Assembly: GCA_963678675.1 (NCBI GenBank)
Contig: OY783194.1
Span: forward strand, 11,500,607 to 11,564,606
Origin: Xiphydria camelus
Lineage: Eukaryota; Arthropoda; Insecta; Hymenoptera; Xiphydriidae
Reading direction: 5' to 3'
Length of the DNA: 64,000 nucleotides
In this document: in pieces, positions 23,196 through 34,050 of the stretch
How positions within the stretch are numbered: position 1 is the stretch's first letter
Layout of the letters: each line of letters starts with the position of its first letter
Position numbers and translations under genes: made by a program
The notes under the pieces: model-generated
Told to the model about the DNA's origin: nothing
The model's input: only the letters and a program-made list of their open reading frames with translations
Databases searched by the model: none

Positions 23196-23454
23196 TACTT
23201 CATGTAACATCTATGAACAACTTATGTTTACGAAAAGTAAGGTGACATTACGATCGAAAATTTAATTCTCATAGAAAAAAGTTTATAAGTTCCGCATAAT
23301 TCCACAACGAGACTTATTGGAGATTGTAGATTGAACTATTATCTAATGGAAACAAAAAAAATGCTGCGCATATCTGCGCACTTGCAATTATTGCAAGTTT
23401 TTGTAAAAAAAAAAGCACATATTTCTGCACTTGGAATAGTAAATAAAAACGGAA

Positions 23455-23800
23455 AATATCAAACGGAATGCACTTAAACCAAATTCGGTATACGGGGTTT
23501 TTTGGGTCGCTAATCACAAATCTGAAGTCGGATTTCAAAAATTCAAGATGGCGGATCCAATATGGCGAGCAAGATTATCAAAAATCGATGGATTCATGTC
23601 AAATTTGGTATAGGGGGGTTTTCTGGGTTGCCGATTACGAATCTGAAGCCGGCTTTCAAAAATTCAAAATGGTGGATCCAATATGGCGGGAGAGGTTTTA
23701 GAAAATCGACAGATTCATGCCAAATTTGGTATAGGGGGGTTTTTTTGATTGATGATTACGAATATGAAGTTATATTTGCAAAAATTAAAAATTCCCTTTC
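23455..23800. repeat. Subterminal tandem array, three ~120-bp units
   Basis: AAATTTGGTATAGGGGGGTT-type blocks start at 23481, 23601 and 23722. Each is followed by GATTACGAATCTGAAG and, in the first two, by CAAAAATTCAAAATGG and GGATCCAATATGGCG. The inverted counterpart lies at 25140-25480. Confidence 0.88.
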
Positions 23801-23825
23801 ACGTACAGGTTAATTAACCAACGGA

Positions 23826-24766
23826 TCGGAAATAAGCCGTCTCCCGCAGTACCTAAATACTTCGACCGATACCGCTATCCGTCGATTAATTGATGTAACG
23901 CAATCACGAATAATCCATCTACTCAAAAAACGTTGCTATTTATGTAAAGCAACTTCAAAAGATTTTAACAAAATCGATGCGATGCTGGGAAAGGGGAAGT
24001 TACTGAAGATCATTTACAGTTTGGGTTATCAACTTTACATGCATGGATCCGATTCTTTGAATGTTGTTTGTATGTAGGGTATAAACTTGAAATTAAGAAG
24101 TGGCAAGCGCGTGCTACAACATATGAAGAAAACGTACAAATCCGAAAAGCAACTATACAAAAAGGTTCTCGGATACAATTGGGTTTGATAGTCGATCAAG
24201 CTAAGCCTGGATTTGGTAGTTCCAATGACGGGAACACCGCTCGACGATTTTTCGAAAACGCAACCACTTCTGCTTCTATAACGGGGATAGATGTAGATTT
24301 GATTAAACGTTTTCATGTTATACTGCAAGTACTTTCAAGTGGTTATGAAATTGAAATAGTTAAATTTCAAGATTACGCCTTACAAACCGCTCGCAGCTTC
24401 GTAGAGCTATATCCATGGTTCTATATGCCAACTTTCGTGTATAAAATTTTAATTCATGGCGCATAAATAATACAGTCTATTATCTTACCTATAGGACAAA
24501 TGTCCGAAGATGCGCAAGAATCTAGTAATAAGTATATTAAGAAGTATAGAAGGGATTTTGCAAGAAAATCTTCTCGACAAAAAACTATGGAAGACATTTT
24601 TTTACGATTGCTGTTAACATCCGTCCCATATATTTCTAGTTTGCGCAAATTACCTTGCAAACCATTAACATCGTTGCTACCAGAAGCAGTCCGAATATTA
24701 AAGGCACCAAGTGTTGGAGTAAGTGAGAAAACCTGTAGTGACGATACGGCCGAACCAAGTCATTGA
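23826..24766 (+). pseudogene. Transposase-like protein of unknown superfamily, one stop and one frameshift
   Basis: The reading begins near SRLPQYLNTSTDTAIRRLID, then LLKKRCYLCKATSKDFNKID with a possible zinc pair. A frameshift follows near 23990. It continues LQFGLSTLHAWIRFFEC, GLIVDQAKPGFGSSNDGNTA, ITGIDVDLIKRFHVILQ and FVELYPWFYMP to HGA, where an in-frame stop sits at about 24466. It resumes PIGQMSEDAQE, KTMEDIFLRLLL and PYISSLRKL. I remember close relatives scattered through insect genomes without a named family. Conserved acidic residues in LIVD, SNDGN and SEDAQE could form a D-D-E-like triad, but that is a guess. Its place between inverted arrays and ends suggests it is the element's own transposase. 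Confidence 0.6.
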
Positions 24767-25139
24767 GCAGCTGACTATTCTTCCTCTGATGAAGAGTACT
24801 AAACATGTACTTTAATTAATTGTTAAAAATCGAACAAAAAATTTCAAATATTAAACTCAATGTACAATACACCAGTACTTTGTGCGACACAATGCTATTA
24901 GCCTTTTTTGCCTCCATTTTTCTGCTCTTTCATTCGATCTATACAGAAAAGCCAATTTCAAAAATTTGTAGTTTTAGAATAATACTAGGTACTATTTTGA
25001 ACTTTCTGTTCACCCTGTAGATTATACTTTAAATTTAAGATCTGTAAAATTAGTTTGCCTTTAAGCACAAACCTTCACCTAAAATATTTTTTTTGCGAAA
25101 TGAAATACCAAAAGTTACCCATGTGTTGCAGACTTTCTG
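24767..25139. other. No gene seen
   Basis: 3' non-coding part of the CACAGTGGGACG element between the pseudogene and the right array. Confidence 0.5.
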
Positions 25140-25480
25140 GATACGCCATATCGTTTTTCGAAATTTTGATTTTGGATTCGTAATCAGCGATCCCATAAAC
25201 CCCCAGAGTACTCAATTTCACCCAGATTCGATCAATTTTTGAGGAAACTTCGCCATATTATATCCGCCATATTGTTTTTCGAAATTTTGACTTTGGATTC
25301 GTAATCAGCGACACCAAAAACCCCCGTGTACTCAATTTTACCCAGATTCGATCCATTTTTGAGGAACCTTTCCGCCATATTGGATCCGCCATATTGTTTT
25401 TCGAAATTTTGACTTCGGATTCGTAATCAGCGACCAAAAAACCTCCGAGTACTCAATTTCACCTCGATTATACGCGTTTT
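25140..25480. repeat. Subterminal tandem array, three ~121-bp units, inverted relative to 23455-23800
   Basis: TAATCAGCGA recurs at 25181, 25302 and 25424, each preceded by TTTTTCGAAATTTTGA and followed by CCCAGATTCGAT or a variant in the first two units. Units contain ATCCGCCATATTG, the complement of the left array's CAATATGGCGGAT-like segment. Confidence 0.88.
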
Positions 25481-25524
25481 CGACTTTTGGCCATCTTTTC
25501 GGGATTTCGTCCCACTGTGGATCG

Positions 25525-25930
25525 GTTCGAAAAATCGACACGGAGTCCGAGGATACGGAGATACGGAGAAAAATCGTCCACCTCAATGCAGAAATTGTAA
25601 CAATTGCTTCCAACTGTTACGTCCAACTGTCGTATAACTTGCATTACACTGCCAATTCCATCGTTGAAAGTGCATACGGCAAGACTCCCAGCAATATTAA
25701 TAGTTTTTCCACTTGACGTAGATTTTGGGGCCATTGACCACACCGTTGCGTTTAAACTTTCATTACTATTTTGAGTGAAACCACGTAAGTATCGATTTAG
25801 AAGGTCGTCGCTGCTCAACTTTTCTTAGATAGGGTTGATTGCTTCGAAAACTGTTTTCGACAGAGCCGGCTTGTGTGAAAAAGTACTTGATGTACCTATT
25901 GACAATACGTCCCAACATACATTTAACGTG
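25525..25930 (-). pseudogene. Transposase of the outer TTAA element, upstream part
   Basis: On the minus strand, after a degenerate FSHKPALSKTVFEAINP stretch, comes LSSDDLLNRYLRGFTQNSN, then ESLNATVWSMAPKSTSSG and a CTFNDGIGSVMQVIRQL segment. It matches, in order, the frame at 48976-48495. It stops abruptly at 25520, where the next element was inserted, and resumes at 18307. An in-frame stop lies just before LSSDD. Confidence 0.75.
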
Positions 25931-26309
25931 CCACGTGGCGCCTCCGCAAACTGACGTAAACGACCGGTTCGAGATTTTTTCTGACCACGAGACCTTTTTT
26001 TTCTTATTCTTGGGGATTTAAGGAAGGTTTTAAGCTAATAAAAAATTCGATATTTTAAAAGTTGCATGGTGGCCTTACCCCTTAAGGGAATCCAGAGAAA
26101 TTTTATCCGAGGGAAAATCCCGAAAAAGAAACAAACAACGGTTTTTTGTTCTTTTCACTTTGACCCACCCTTTCAAAAATTCTGAAGAAAATATGTACCT
26201 ATAGATATATATCATAATTGGGAATGAGTTATAAAAAAAATTCAATACGGACGTCGAAAAATGGTAACATAGAAAAAATGTAATTTTAGGACTGGGAATT
26301 TTTTAAAAA

Positions 26310-26780
26310 CCATTTATGATCGTAAATATGTCAGAAAATTTATTTTAAAATGTATTTTGATGAACTCTACGGGGAAACAGAAAAAAAGTTAGCAGTTACG
26401 AAGGGAATCGAACTTTTAAGCCGCAATGGTATTACCGAACAGAGTGAGTCGATCGTTTGTTCAAACACAATGAATTTATACAAATATCTCGAAAATGTTG
26501 AGATACGAGAAAGCGGAGAAAACTTTGGGACGATACGTAGCAAGTCGAATTTTTAGCTACGTTTTATTACCGAACGGTACGAGTACAAGTTCTTAGAGGG
26601 TCAACCTTCTAGCTGCGATGGTATTACTGTACAGTGTGATTCTATAATTGTTTAAACAATAAATAATTATGAATATCTCAGAAACGGCGAGAGATACAAT
26701 GAAATGGAGAAAATTTGGGGTTTTTGTAAAGGGGGTCGAGCTTCCAGTCGCCACGATGTTGCCATACAACATATTGTCTA
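26310..26780. repeat. Diverged tandem units of ~190 bp or less
   Basis: Similar segments recur near 26405, 26600 and 26735 (GCAATGGTATTACCGAACAG, GCGATGGTATTACTGTACAG and a weaker third). Each of the first two is followed by a TATCTCRRAAA...GGAGAAAA block. No coding potential. Confidence 0.6.
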
Positions 26781-26784
26781 TGTT

Positions 26785-26879
26785 ATATCGCTGTTCCGGT
26801 AGAACAAAGACGTAACTGCTACAATCTTACATTACATTTGTGTTGTTGTTTCCCCGGAACAGCGATATAAGGTATTTCA
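26785..26879. repeat. Inverted repeat, 17-bp stem, ~60-bp loop
   Basis: TTATATCGCTGTTCCGG at 26785 is exactly mirrored at 26863-26879. Possibly a tiny MITE; boundaries not proven. Confidence 0.65.
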
Positions 26880-27450
26880 CTCAAAAGATTCATGCAGTGT
26901 ATTTTTATACTAACAATTTTGCCAGTACTTATCTCGTCGACAAATTGTAAAACAGTTTTACATGATGGTTCCAATGGTTTTGGTAGTCTAGCCTAATCCT
27001 GCCGTAGCGCCGTAATCACAAGTAGACAGCAGACGCTCAACCTATTTGGTAAATTCAGGGCCGTAGGTACCATTTAAAATGATGAACGGACTCCCTCTGT
27101 CACGTAGACAACTTAAAACGATATAGACTGAGAGCTACCGACGTTTTTTGTGTACCTAGTAATTTTATAAGCCAAAAATATATTAAAAATCAATGCATTT
27201 TTTAATGCTTTTTTCATGTTGCGCAAGTCTGGTTTACCCTCCCCATTGCGTATAATGTTTATCCGAAACACTAAGGTAATTAAAAATAATAATTTTAATG
27301 CCATTTTATCATCTTTCATTTCTGATTAATTTCGTAGCTTAAAATTTTTAAATTTAATTTCTTAAACTGCCAGATACACAATCCATTGCAAAAAGGTTGC
27401 TAGATGAGCTTTTAACAAACAAAAAAAGTATTTTTCTTCAGATACATGAT
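26880..27450. other. No gene seen
   Basis: AT-rich spacer without a recognised feature. Confidence 0.5.
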
Positions 27451-27637
27451 GGAGGTTGGCTTTTTTTTAAGGTAAATTAAATGATTACTAACACATTCGA
27501 AACAATGCCAGATGAAAATACTATTGCATTTGGCGTAAATAAATTGATGAAATATTGAGATTTTTATCGAAAATTATGGTCGTTGTGGCAGTATGCGGAG
27601 CAAAGAGGCAGTCAAAGAGTGGGGATAAAGCTGAGCG
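27451..27637 (+). repeat. Coding-like segment, inverted partner of 33592-33786
   Basis: The sequence includes ATGCCAGATGAAAATACT, read as MPDENTIAFGVNKLM. It is about 75-80 percent similar by eye to the minus-strand segment at 33786-33592 (MPNENTIAFAQNKLV). Both end in a GTGGGGATAAA stretch. Family unknown; may be an exon fragment of a repeated gene or part of a large inverted repeat. Confidence 0.6.
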
Positions 27638-28266
27638 AACCATCTTGGCAACATCGCACAGCTGATTGTTACTTCTTGTGCTCGTCGTCGTGAAAACTTT
27701 TTAAAGCTTCGAAAAAAAACGTTAGAAAAGATACGAAATTGTATTTCTGCAATTTAAAATAATTCATCGCGTTTATTCATGACTTGTTTCTTTTTTGTTT
27801 CATTTATTTTCTGTTTTATTTATTTTTAATGTTTATTCATTTAAATAATTAAAAAGTTGGAACGATACATTTTTATAATTTTATATGCACAACAAGAAAT
27901 ATTCAGTGGTGGTAATTACGTACTAATGGATTCCGCCGAATATAAACTAAAGGTAACATCATTTAGATACTAACAAATATATTGTTAAAACGTTGTTTAA
28001 AATAATTGTTAAAAAAAACCTTTGATCTTAGATAATCTGTTATTAAAAATAGCAACTGTTCTGTATGGATGATTCTTTTATAATATGATTGTTTGTTATT
28101 ATGCTGTTGAAATAATGAAATAAATATTTTAAATTGAAATTTTCCAAGTATTTTTCCACTTGGTATTTCCTGAGTTTGTGTTTGATTAAAAGTTAATGAA
28201 GAAAAATGAAATTCATTAGAATCAACACAAAAACGTGAATTCTAGTTAGACATAAAAGGAGGTTAA
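27638..28266. other. No gene seen
   Basis: AT-rich spacer up to the LINE target duplication. Confidence 0.5.
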
Positions 28267-28420
28267 ATACTTTTTTACATGAGGGCGTTAATAAGTGAGT
28301 GGAAAGAATGGAAAGGTGTAATCTCAGGTGGGAAAAGCAGCAGGAAGCAAGGAAAGGTAAGAAGTCAGCAGAAATGAAACGAAAATAAGTGGGAAAAGTG
28401 AAAAATACGACGGCCAAGCG

Positions 28421-29799
28421 ATGGCGGATAGTGGTGAAGGGTACGATCGCATGGCCGACAAGCTATGCCGGGGAGAAGAAGGAAACGGCGACATCTATAC
28501 GCAGGCGGACGAGGCGAGAACCGATAAAACCGATCGGGAAGAATCGGATGAGAGGAGTACCGTATGTCCGTCTCTGTACTGGCCAGTTTGAAAGTTACCT
28601 TCGGATAGGCTTGGTCGGTACTCGAGTCATTTAATACGGTAGAAGTCGAGTCGGCAGTTAGAAGTGATGTCAATTCGGGAGATCGAGGCGTCTAACCTCG
28701 AAATTGTGAATTTCGGAATAATGAATAATGGAAATTACGAAAATGATTATAATTACGGTATAAATGTCTCGATTACCGACCAAGCCTATCCGAAGGTAAC
28801 TTTCAAACTGGCCAGTACAGAGACGGACATACGGTATAGATGGAGGGGTAACGGCGAGGGTCAAAAGGAAGAGGCAGACCCACAAATACAGAAAAAGCAG
28901 CGAGACATGGAAGGAAAAACGGAGATCTGTCTCAAATTTGGGGGAAAACAAGGGAGAGAGCAGCAAAAGAGGGATTTTGGCCATCGCCGTTCCAAAGAAA
29001 CAGCAAAGTTCGATATTCGCCAAAAATGGCAAAGGACATCGAAGCGGTTGAGGGAGACATGCGAGGAAGACTAAAAGAGGAAGATGAAGCAAAGGGTAGC
29101 GAAGACAATAAGGGGGAGCTGCAATAAAGAGGATACTGGAGATGGAGGAAAGAATCATTGAGGGAATCGGGAGGAAGTTGGAAAAAGAGACGAAGGATTT
29201 AAGGAAGGATCTAGCAAGCGGCAGAGAGGAAGTAAGGGGTGTGCGCGAAGCGTTGAGAAATGAAATAGACGGACTGAAGGAGGAATTAAGAAGAAAGAGT
29301 AGGAGTGGGAAAAGGAGAAGAAGAGTCTGGAGAAGCGACTTCAGGCGCTTGAAGACCAAAGGAAAGAACAGGGAAGGAAGACAAGCAGGGTGGAGGAATG
29401 GAAAGGAAAAATGGAGAGGGAATTGGAGAATATAAGCAATGAGAGGTACGAAAAAAGGAGCGAGGAGGCGATAAGAAAGATTGAACGGAAGCTAGAAATG
29501 AGAGAAAGAAGGAATAACATAGTGATCCGAGGCTTACATGCGCCAGGAAGAGAAGACTTGAGACAGGAAGTCGGGAACTTCCTGTGCGACAGAATCTAGG
29601 AGTAGAAGAGAGGGTCATGTGGGCGAAGAAGATGACACGAAAAGACCAGAACAATAACCAGGATCTACTGGTAGGGCTCGACTCACTGGAAGCCAAGAAG
29701 AGGGTAATTAGGAGGAAAAGGGAAATGAGAGGAACGAGCATATACATCGACGACGACCTGACAAGAGAAGAAAGGGAGATCCAGCGATGGATAAAATAA
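28421..29799 (+). pseudogene. LINE ORF1, interrupted by a MITE and frameshifts
   Basis: The start MADSGEGYDRMADKLCRG lies at 28421. The frame runs into a 275-bp MITE at 28560 and, if that MITE is removed with one TA, continues in the same frame past 28837 through a basic region. After frameshifts it gives a long charged coiled coil (MEERIIEGIGRKLEKETKDL and on to about 29480), then RRNNIVIRGLHAPG, an RRM-like start seen in many LINE ORF1 proteins, and RGTSIYIDDDLTREER. The product would be an RNA-binding chaperone for the LINE RNA. Confidence 0.75.
28560..28834. mobile_element. 275-bp MITE inserted into LINE ORF1, TA duplication
   Basis: Inverted ends of about 62 bp begin CCGTATGTCCGTCTCTGTAC at 28560 and are mirrored up to 28834 without visible mismatch in the outer part. 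TA lies at 28558-28559 and 28835-28836. Removing the unit restores the ORF1 frame. TA targets point to the Tc1/mariner group. Confidence 0.88.
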
Positions 29800-29944
29800 A
29801 AAGAGCGAAGAAAGAAGGGGATATGGGAAAAAGAGTCAGGATAGAATACCAAAGATGGAGATTGACGGCGAGTGGAAGAACCTGAGAGAAATTGAACAGA
29901 TGGCAGGAGGAAATTTTCGGATAGGTGGCAGGGAACAGCGGGGG

Positions 29945-32900
29945 GAATAAAGTTGGTAGTGTGGAATATCGCAGAGCTTAGGACAGTCAACGAGGCATGG
30001 GGGTTCCTGGAGAAGCAGGACATACTAATCTTGCAAGAAACATGGCTAGAAAAGAAAAATGAAAGGCAAACCTAGGAAAATTGGACAGAAATTATAATTG
30101 GTGGACCAAACCAGCAGCAAGAGAAGCACAGAAGGGAAGGGCAAAAGGGGGGCAATTAATAGGGATAAACAAAGCATACAGAGGGAAATTTGAGGTTAGA
30201 AAATGGAAATACGAAATGATAATGAACGAGGCAAAGGGAAGAAAGGTAATAATAACAATATACAACAATGAAGGAGTGGTAAGGGTAAAGGAAGAACTAG
30301 AGGAAATAATAGAAAACGAAGGGAGGCATGGGAGGGAAATCATGATGGTCGGGGACTGGAACGTACGGATCGGGAGAAAGCAGGGAAGAATGGAAGAAGA
30401 TCAAGAAGAATGGCCACGAGAATCAGAGGACGGAATACTGAATAGCGAAGGGAAGAAGCTGCTGAAAATCCGCGAGGACCTAGGATTCACAATAATGAAC
30501 GGGAGAGGGAAGGGGGATGAAGAAGGAAGAGCAACATACATCGGGGCCGGCGGAAGCTCGGTAGTAGACTATGTAATTGTGAGAGAAGAGGCGGGGGATA
30601 GTGTAGTAAAAGAAATACGGTGGCAGAAAGAATAGAGTCGGATCATCAGCCAATATTTATAGAAGTCAGAGGTAACCAAGAACGCGAAAACATAGGGGAA
30701 CAGCAAGGGACAGGGTGGAAGTGGAGAGAGGACAAGATAAAGAAATTCCAGAAGGAGCTCACGGAAAAATGGAGGAAAAGGAAGGAAAAAGGGATAGCAT
30801 CAAATGGACTGGAGGAGATGAGGGAGGCATTAAAGGATGCGGCGGAAGCGGCGGGAATGAAGAGGGAAAAGAAGAAAAAAGGGAACTCGTTCAGAGGCGA
30901 ATGTAGGGAAGAAAGAAGTAAGGTTAAGCAACTACTCCGAAGATACAAGAGATCGAAAGCTCCGGAGAATCGGAGAGCGTACGTAAAAGGAAGAGCGAAG
31001 CTAAGAAGATTATATGAGGGAGAGAAAAAGGAATGAAGAGAAATGAAATAGAAAAAGGTCGAAGAGAGCAGGGACATGAAGGAGTTCTGGGGAGCAATAG
31101 GAAAGTTTAGACCAAGGAAAAGAAAAACAGGGGTGAATATCAAGAAAGAAGAGTGGCTGGAACACGTCATGCGCTTGCTGGATGGGGAAAAGGCAGAGAA
31201 ATATGAGTATAGAGCAGAGGAAAGTAGGGAGGAAAGATCGGAGGAAGCAATCCGGGACCTGGACAGAGAATTGGAGGAGAGAAAGATATCCAAGGCACAA
31301 TACAGGAAATGAAGGGAAATAAAGTGCCGGAAGAGGATGGCTTGTTGATTGAATTTTTCAAAGCAATGCCGGAAGAAATCTTCAAAGACTGGACCGCACT
31401 GCTTAGCGTAATGTGGAAGAAAGAATCACTAGGCAAAGGATGGGAAATCGGCAGGATCTACCCAATATTCAAGGCAGGGAAAGAAGAAGAAGCGAAGAGC
31501 TACCGGGGAATTTCGTTACTCAATATAGGTTACAAAATTCTAACGAGAATAATGGCGGCGAGAGTTAAAGAATGGCTGGAAAAGAATAACAAGATAAGTG
31601 AAAGTCAAGTGGGTTTCAGAGGAAAGAGGTCGACAAGAGATCACATATTCACTTTGAATATAATGATTAACAACAAGATTAAAAATAAAGGAGGGAAGTT
31701 GTATGTAGCTTTTGTCGACTTCAAAGCAGCGTTCGATACATTAGATAGGAATATACTACTAGAAAAGCTCAAAGGAATAGGAATAAAGGGAAAGATGTTC
31801 AGAATTATAAGGGAAATTTACAGGGAAACCGTGAATGAAATAATAACGGGTGAAGGAATGTCAGAAAGATTTGTAACAACGAAAGGAGTGAGGCAAGGGT
31901 GCCCTTTAAGTCCGATCCTATTTAATATGTACATAGAAGATCTGGAATACCAATGGAAATGGAAAAACGAGGGAGGATCGGTTGTGGGAAAGAGGAAAAT
32001 TTTTGCATTAAAATTCGCGGACAACGTAGCGTTAGTGGCAAACACCGGAGAAGACTTGAAGGACATGCTAAAATCACTGGAGGATTACACGAATAGAAAT
32101 AAGCTAGAAGTTAATGCGGACAAGAATAAAGTAATGGTATCTAGAAAAGGAGGCAGGAGAAAAAGAGGAGAAGAGTGGATATTCAAGGGTAAAAGACTGG
32201 AAGTGGTCAATAAGTATAAATACTTGGGTTTCTGATTCTTCACAGCGAATACATATGCCGAACATGTAAAAAAGCAGGCAGGTAAAGCGCAAAAAGTGGC
32301 AAATGCGTCATGGGGAATAATGAAAAGAGCCAAGCTAGGAAATCTGAAAAGGAAAAGCTATCTTATGGACACGCTAGTTAAGGCCGGGGTACTGTATACA
32401 GCAGAAATTTGGGGCTGGAGGGAATGGAAGGGAATAGAAACTGTCCACAAAGCAGGTTCATGAAGATGGTCATGGGAATTGATAGGAATACGCCAGCGTA
32501 TATATGGAGACTAGAAGTGGGCAGGTATAAGTTAGAAATCGAAACGAGAATAAAAGCATGTAAATATTTACTAGAAATACTGCGAATGGAAGAAAGACGA
32601 TGGCCGAAAATTTGTCTAAGGGAGGAACTCAGAGGGATAACGAACGGGAATCCATCTAGTTGGGGTAAGATGGTTAAGGATGCGTTAAGAGAAGTAGGGG
32701 ATGGGGAAACATTAGATATGATAAGGAGTGGAAGGAGAGTAGAAGAAATAGAAGAAAGACTAAAGGAGGGAATGAGAGTTAAAACGGACCAATTAATTCA
32801 ATACGACTGGAGCAAGGTTGATAAAAGTACCTAGTTACTGCAAAGAATTCAGGAAGTGGAAGAATACAATAGGGCAAGAGCAATATTGGAACAAAGTGGG

Positions 32901-33230
32901 CGAGAGAAGCGTGGACAGGGAGCAATGGGCAAGGTTAAGGTGCGCAAATGTGTGGCGAGCGGGGAAAAAGGAGTGGAGAGGGAAACATGCAGAGTATGCA
33001 ATAAGGAGGAAGAAACTTTTGAGCATGTGTGGAAATGTTCGGGAATGGACAAGAGTGTGAGCGATAAAGTGAGAGAGTGGAGAAAGAAAATAAGCGAAAC
33101 GAGCGATGTTAGAAGCGAGGGAGATCGTAATAGAAGCATGCGAATATAGTAGGGAATTTGAAAGATTAGCGAGAGAAGTGACCAAAGAAAAGGCAACAGA
33201 GAAAGCACGTACAGGCAACCCGCAATAGAG
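29945..33230 (+). pseudogene. LINE ORF2: APE endonuclease, reverse transcriptase, CCHC finger
   Basis: The endonuclease starts KLVVWNIAELRTVNE, with ILILQETWLE, MMVGDWNVRIG and SVVDYVIV later (to about 30630). A basic linker follows. The RT (31309-32235) has YRGISLLNIGYKILTRIM, QVGFRGKRSTRDHIFTLN, VDFKAAFDTLDRNILLEKL, GVRQGCPLSPILFNMYIEDL and ALKFADNVALVA. The catalytic box reads FADN where FADD is expected, which should abolish activity. A stop follows KYKYLGF at 32233. The C-terminal region includes KFMKMVMGIDRNTPAYIWR and the finger CRVCNKEEETFEHVWKC. Several frameshifts are present. Confidence 0.9.
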
Positions 33231-33342
33231 AGAGCTCTGTGAGGGCGACATAACGTGTAAAGACTGCATATCTATATTTTGTAAACTAGACTATAGTTAG
33301 AATGGTGAATAAATATAATACAAAAAAAATACTTTTTTACAT

Positions 33343-33591
33343 TTTCAAAATGTGATTAGATAAATAGAAGTTGAGAAGTGGCTAAGTATTAATAGATTCA
33401 CACAGAAGCAACAATTATAATTCATCATGATTAATGAGAGATTAGAATCAATTTTTTAAAATCAATACAGGAATTAATATTATTGTGATAACGTCTTAAA
33501 CACCATCAAAAAAGTATTGAACAAATTGTAAGGATCTTCGTCTTCCTATAGCCATTTAAAAACTTAGCTGCATTACAGTGTTGTCAAATAT
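33343..33591. other. No gene seen
   Basis: Sequence continuing from the LINE target; AT-rich. Confidence 0.5.
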
Positions 33592-33786
33592 TTTCACCTA
33601 GTTTTATCCCCACTCCTTTGCCGGTTCCGCGCCCTGCATCCCGCTTCAACGACCTTGACTTTCGATGACAATCACGACATTTTACCAATTTATTTTGGGC
33701 AAATGCAATGGTATTTTCGTTTGGCATTTCCTCACATGAGTTAGTAATTATTAAAAATGTACATGTAAAAAAAAGCCAATCTCTAT
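33592..33786 (-). repeat. Coding-like segment, inverted partner of 27451-27637
   Basis: Minus-strand frame with MPNENTIAFAQNKLVKCRDC followed by a basic stretch and KGVGIKLGENI before a stop. CRDCHRK suggests part of a zinc knuckle. Better preserved than the 27.4-kb copy. Family not recognised. Confidence 0.5.
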
Positions 33787-34050
33787 AAGGTAAGGTGGGG
33801 TAAGGGCGTACCAAAAAATAGACGGGGCAAGTACATTACATCAACATATCAACAAAAACAATAATATAAGTTAGCAACTGCGGAAATACCTCTTAGATTA
33901 AAAAAAACATAGGTTTAATTAACATACGTACTCACAAAAAATTACAAATTAATGATGGCAGCACCATTTGCTAAGAAACTTGAATAAAAATTGATATGAG
34001 GCACTTGCCCCGTCTATTTTTTTGTACGCTGTTACCCCAGCTTACCTTAC
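33787..34050. repeat. MITE, ~264 bp
   Basis: The left end AAGGTAAGGTGGGGTAAGGG is mirrored near 34025-34050. The arms continue to GACGGGGCAAGT on both sides (about 45 bp). Flanking TATA-like bases are present at both ends but the target duplication is not exact. Confidence 0.8.

Larger units (their letters stand above)
18313..25519. mobile_element. DNA transposon with CACAGTGGGACG ends and 5-bp GATCG duplication, 7.2 kb with an inner LINE
   Basis: The two ends are inverted copies of about 42 bp, starting CACAGTGGGACGAAAT at 18313 and at 25519 on the other strand. Both are flanked by GATCG (18308-18312 and 25520-25524). Inside each end lies a tandem array of ~120-bp units, clear at 23455-23800 and, inverted, at 25140-25480. 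A transposase-like pseudogene (23826-24766) sits between the arrays. A CR1/Jockey-like LINE fills the left part. The ends and target duplication are certain; the superfamily is unknown to me. Confidence 0.85.
17586..26081 (-). mobile_element. TTAA DNA transposon, split by a later insertion (outer level of nest)
   Basis: The ends GGGGTAAGGCTACCATGC (17586) and the inverse of GGGGTAAGGCCACCATGC (ending 26081) are flanked by TTAA at 17582-17585 and 26082-26085. After subtracting the 7.2-kb insertion at 18313-25519 the element is about 1.28 kb. It carries the C-terminal part of a transposase whose signature (TQNSNESLN, VWSMAPK) is shared with the element at 46521-49181. TTAA targets fit piggyBac or Kolobok groups. 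The protein resembles what Pfam calls a Mutator-like transposase domain, so the superfamily is left open. Confidence 0.82.
28281..33328 (+). mobile_element. APE-type LINE, 5.05 kb, with 14-bp target duplication
   Basis: The sequence ATACTTTTTTACAT occurs at 28267-28280 and 33329-33342, directly flanking the element. The 5' end starts GAGGGCGTTAATAAGTG. The 3' end has AATAAA followed by a short A run. The interior is very purine-rich on the sense strand and encodes ORF1 (coiled coil), APE endonuclease, reverse transcriptase and a C-terminal CCHC finger. The apparently complete length with an intact target duplication suggests a fairly recent full-length insertion that then decayed by point changes. 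Clade not determined (L1-, R1- or I-like). Confidence 0.9.

Noticed and set aside
22970..23210. Long frames rich in Ser/Leu/Pro and Glu/Arg over the GA-rich tract
   Set aside because: Both strands give low-complexity peptides from the (GA)n run; no independent evidence of coding.
28670..33270. Several 80-245-residue minus-strand frames across the second LINE
   Set aside because: They are antisense shadows: the purine-rich sense strand makes Ser/Leu/Phe-rich open frames on its complement.
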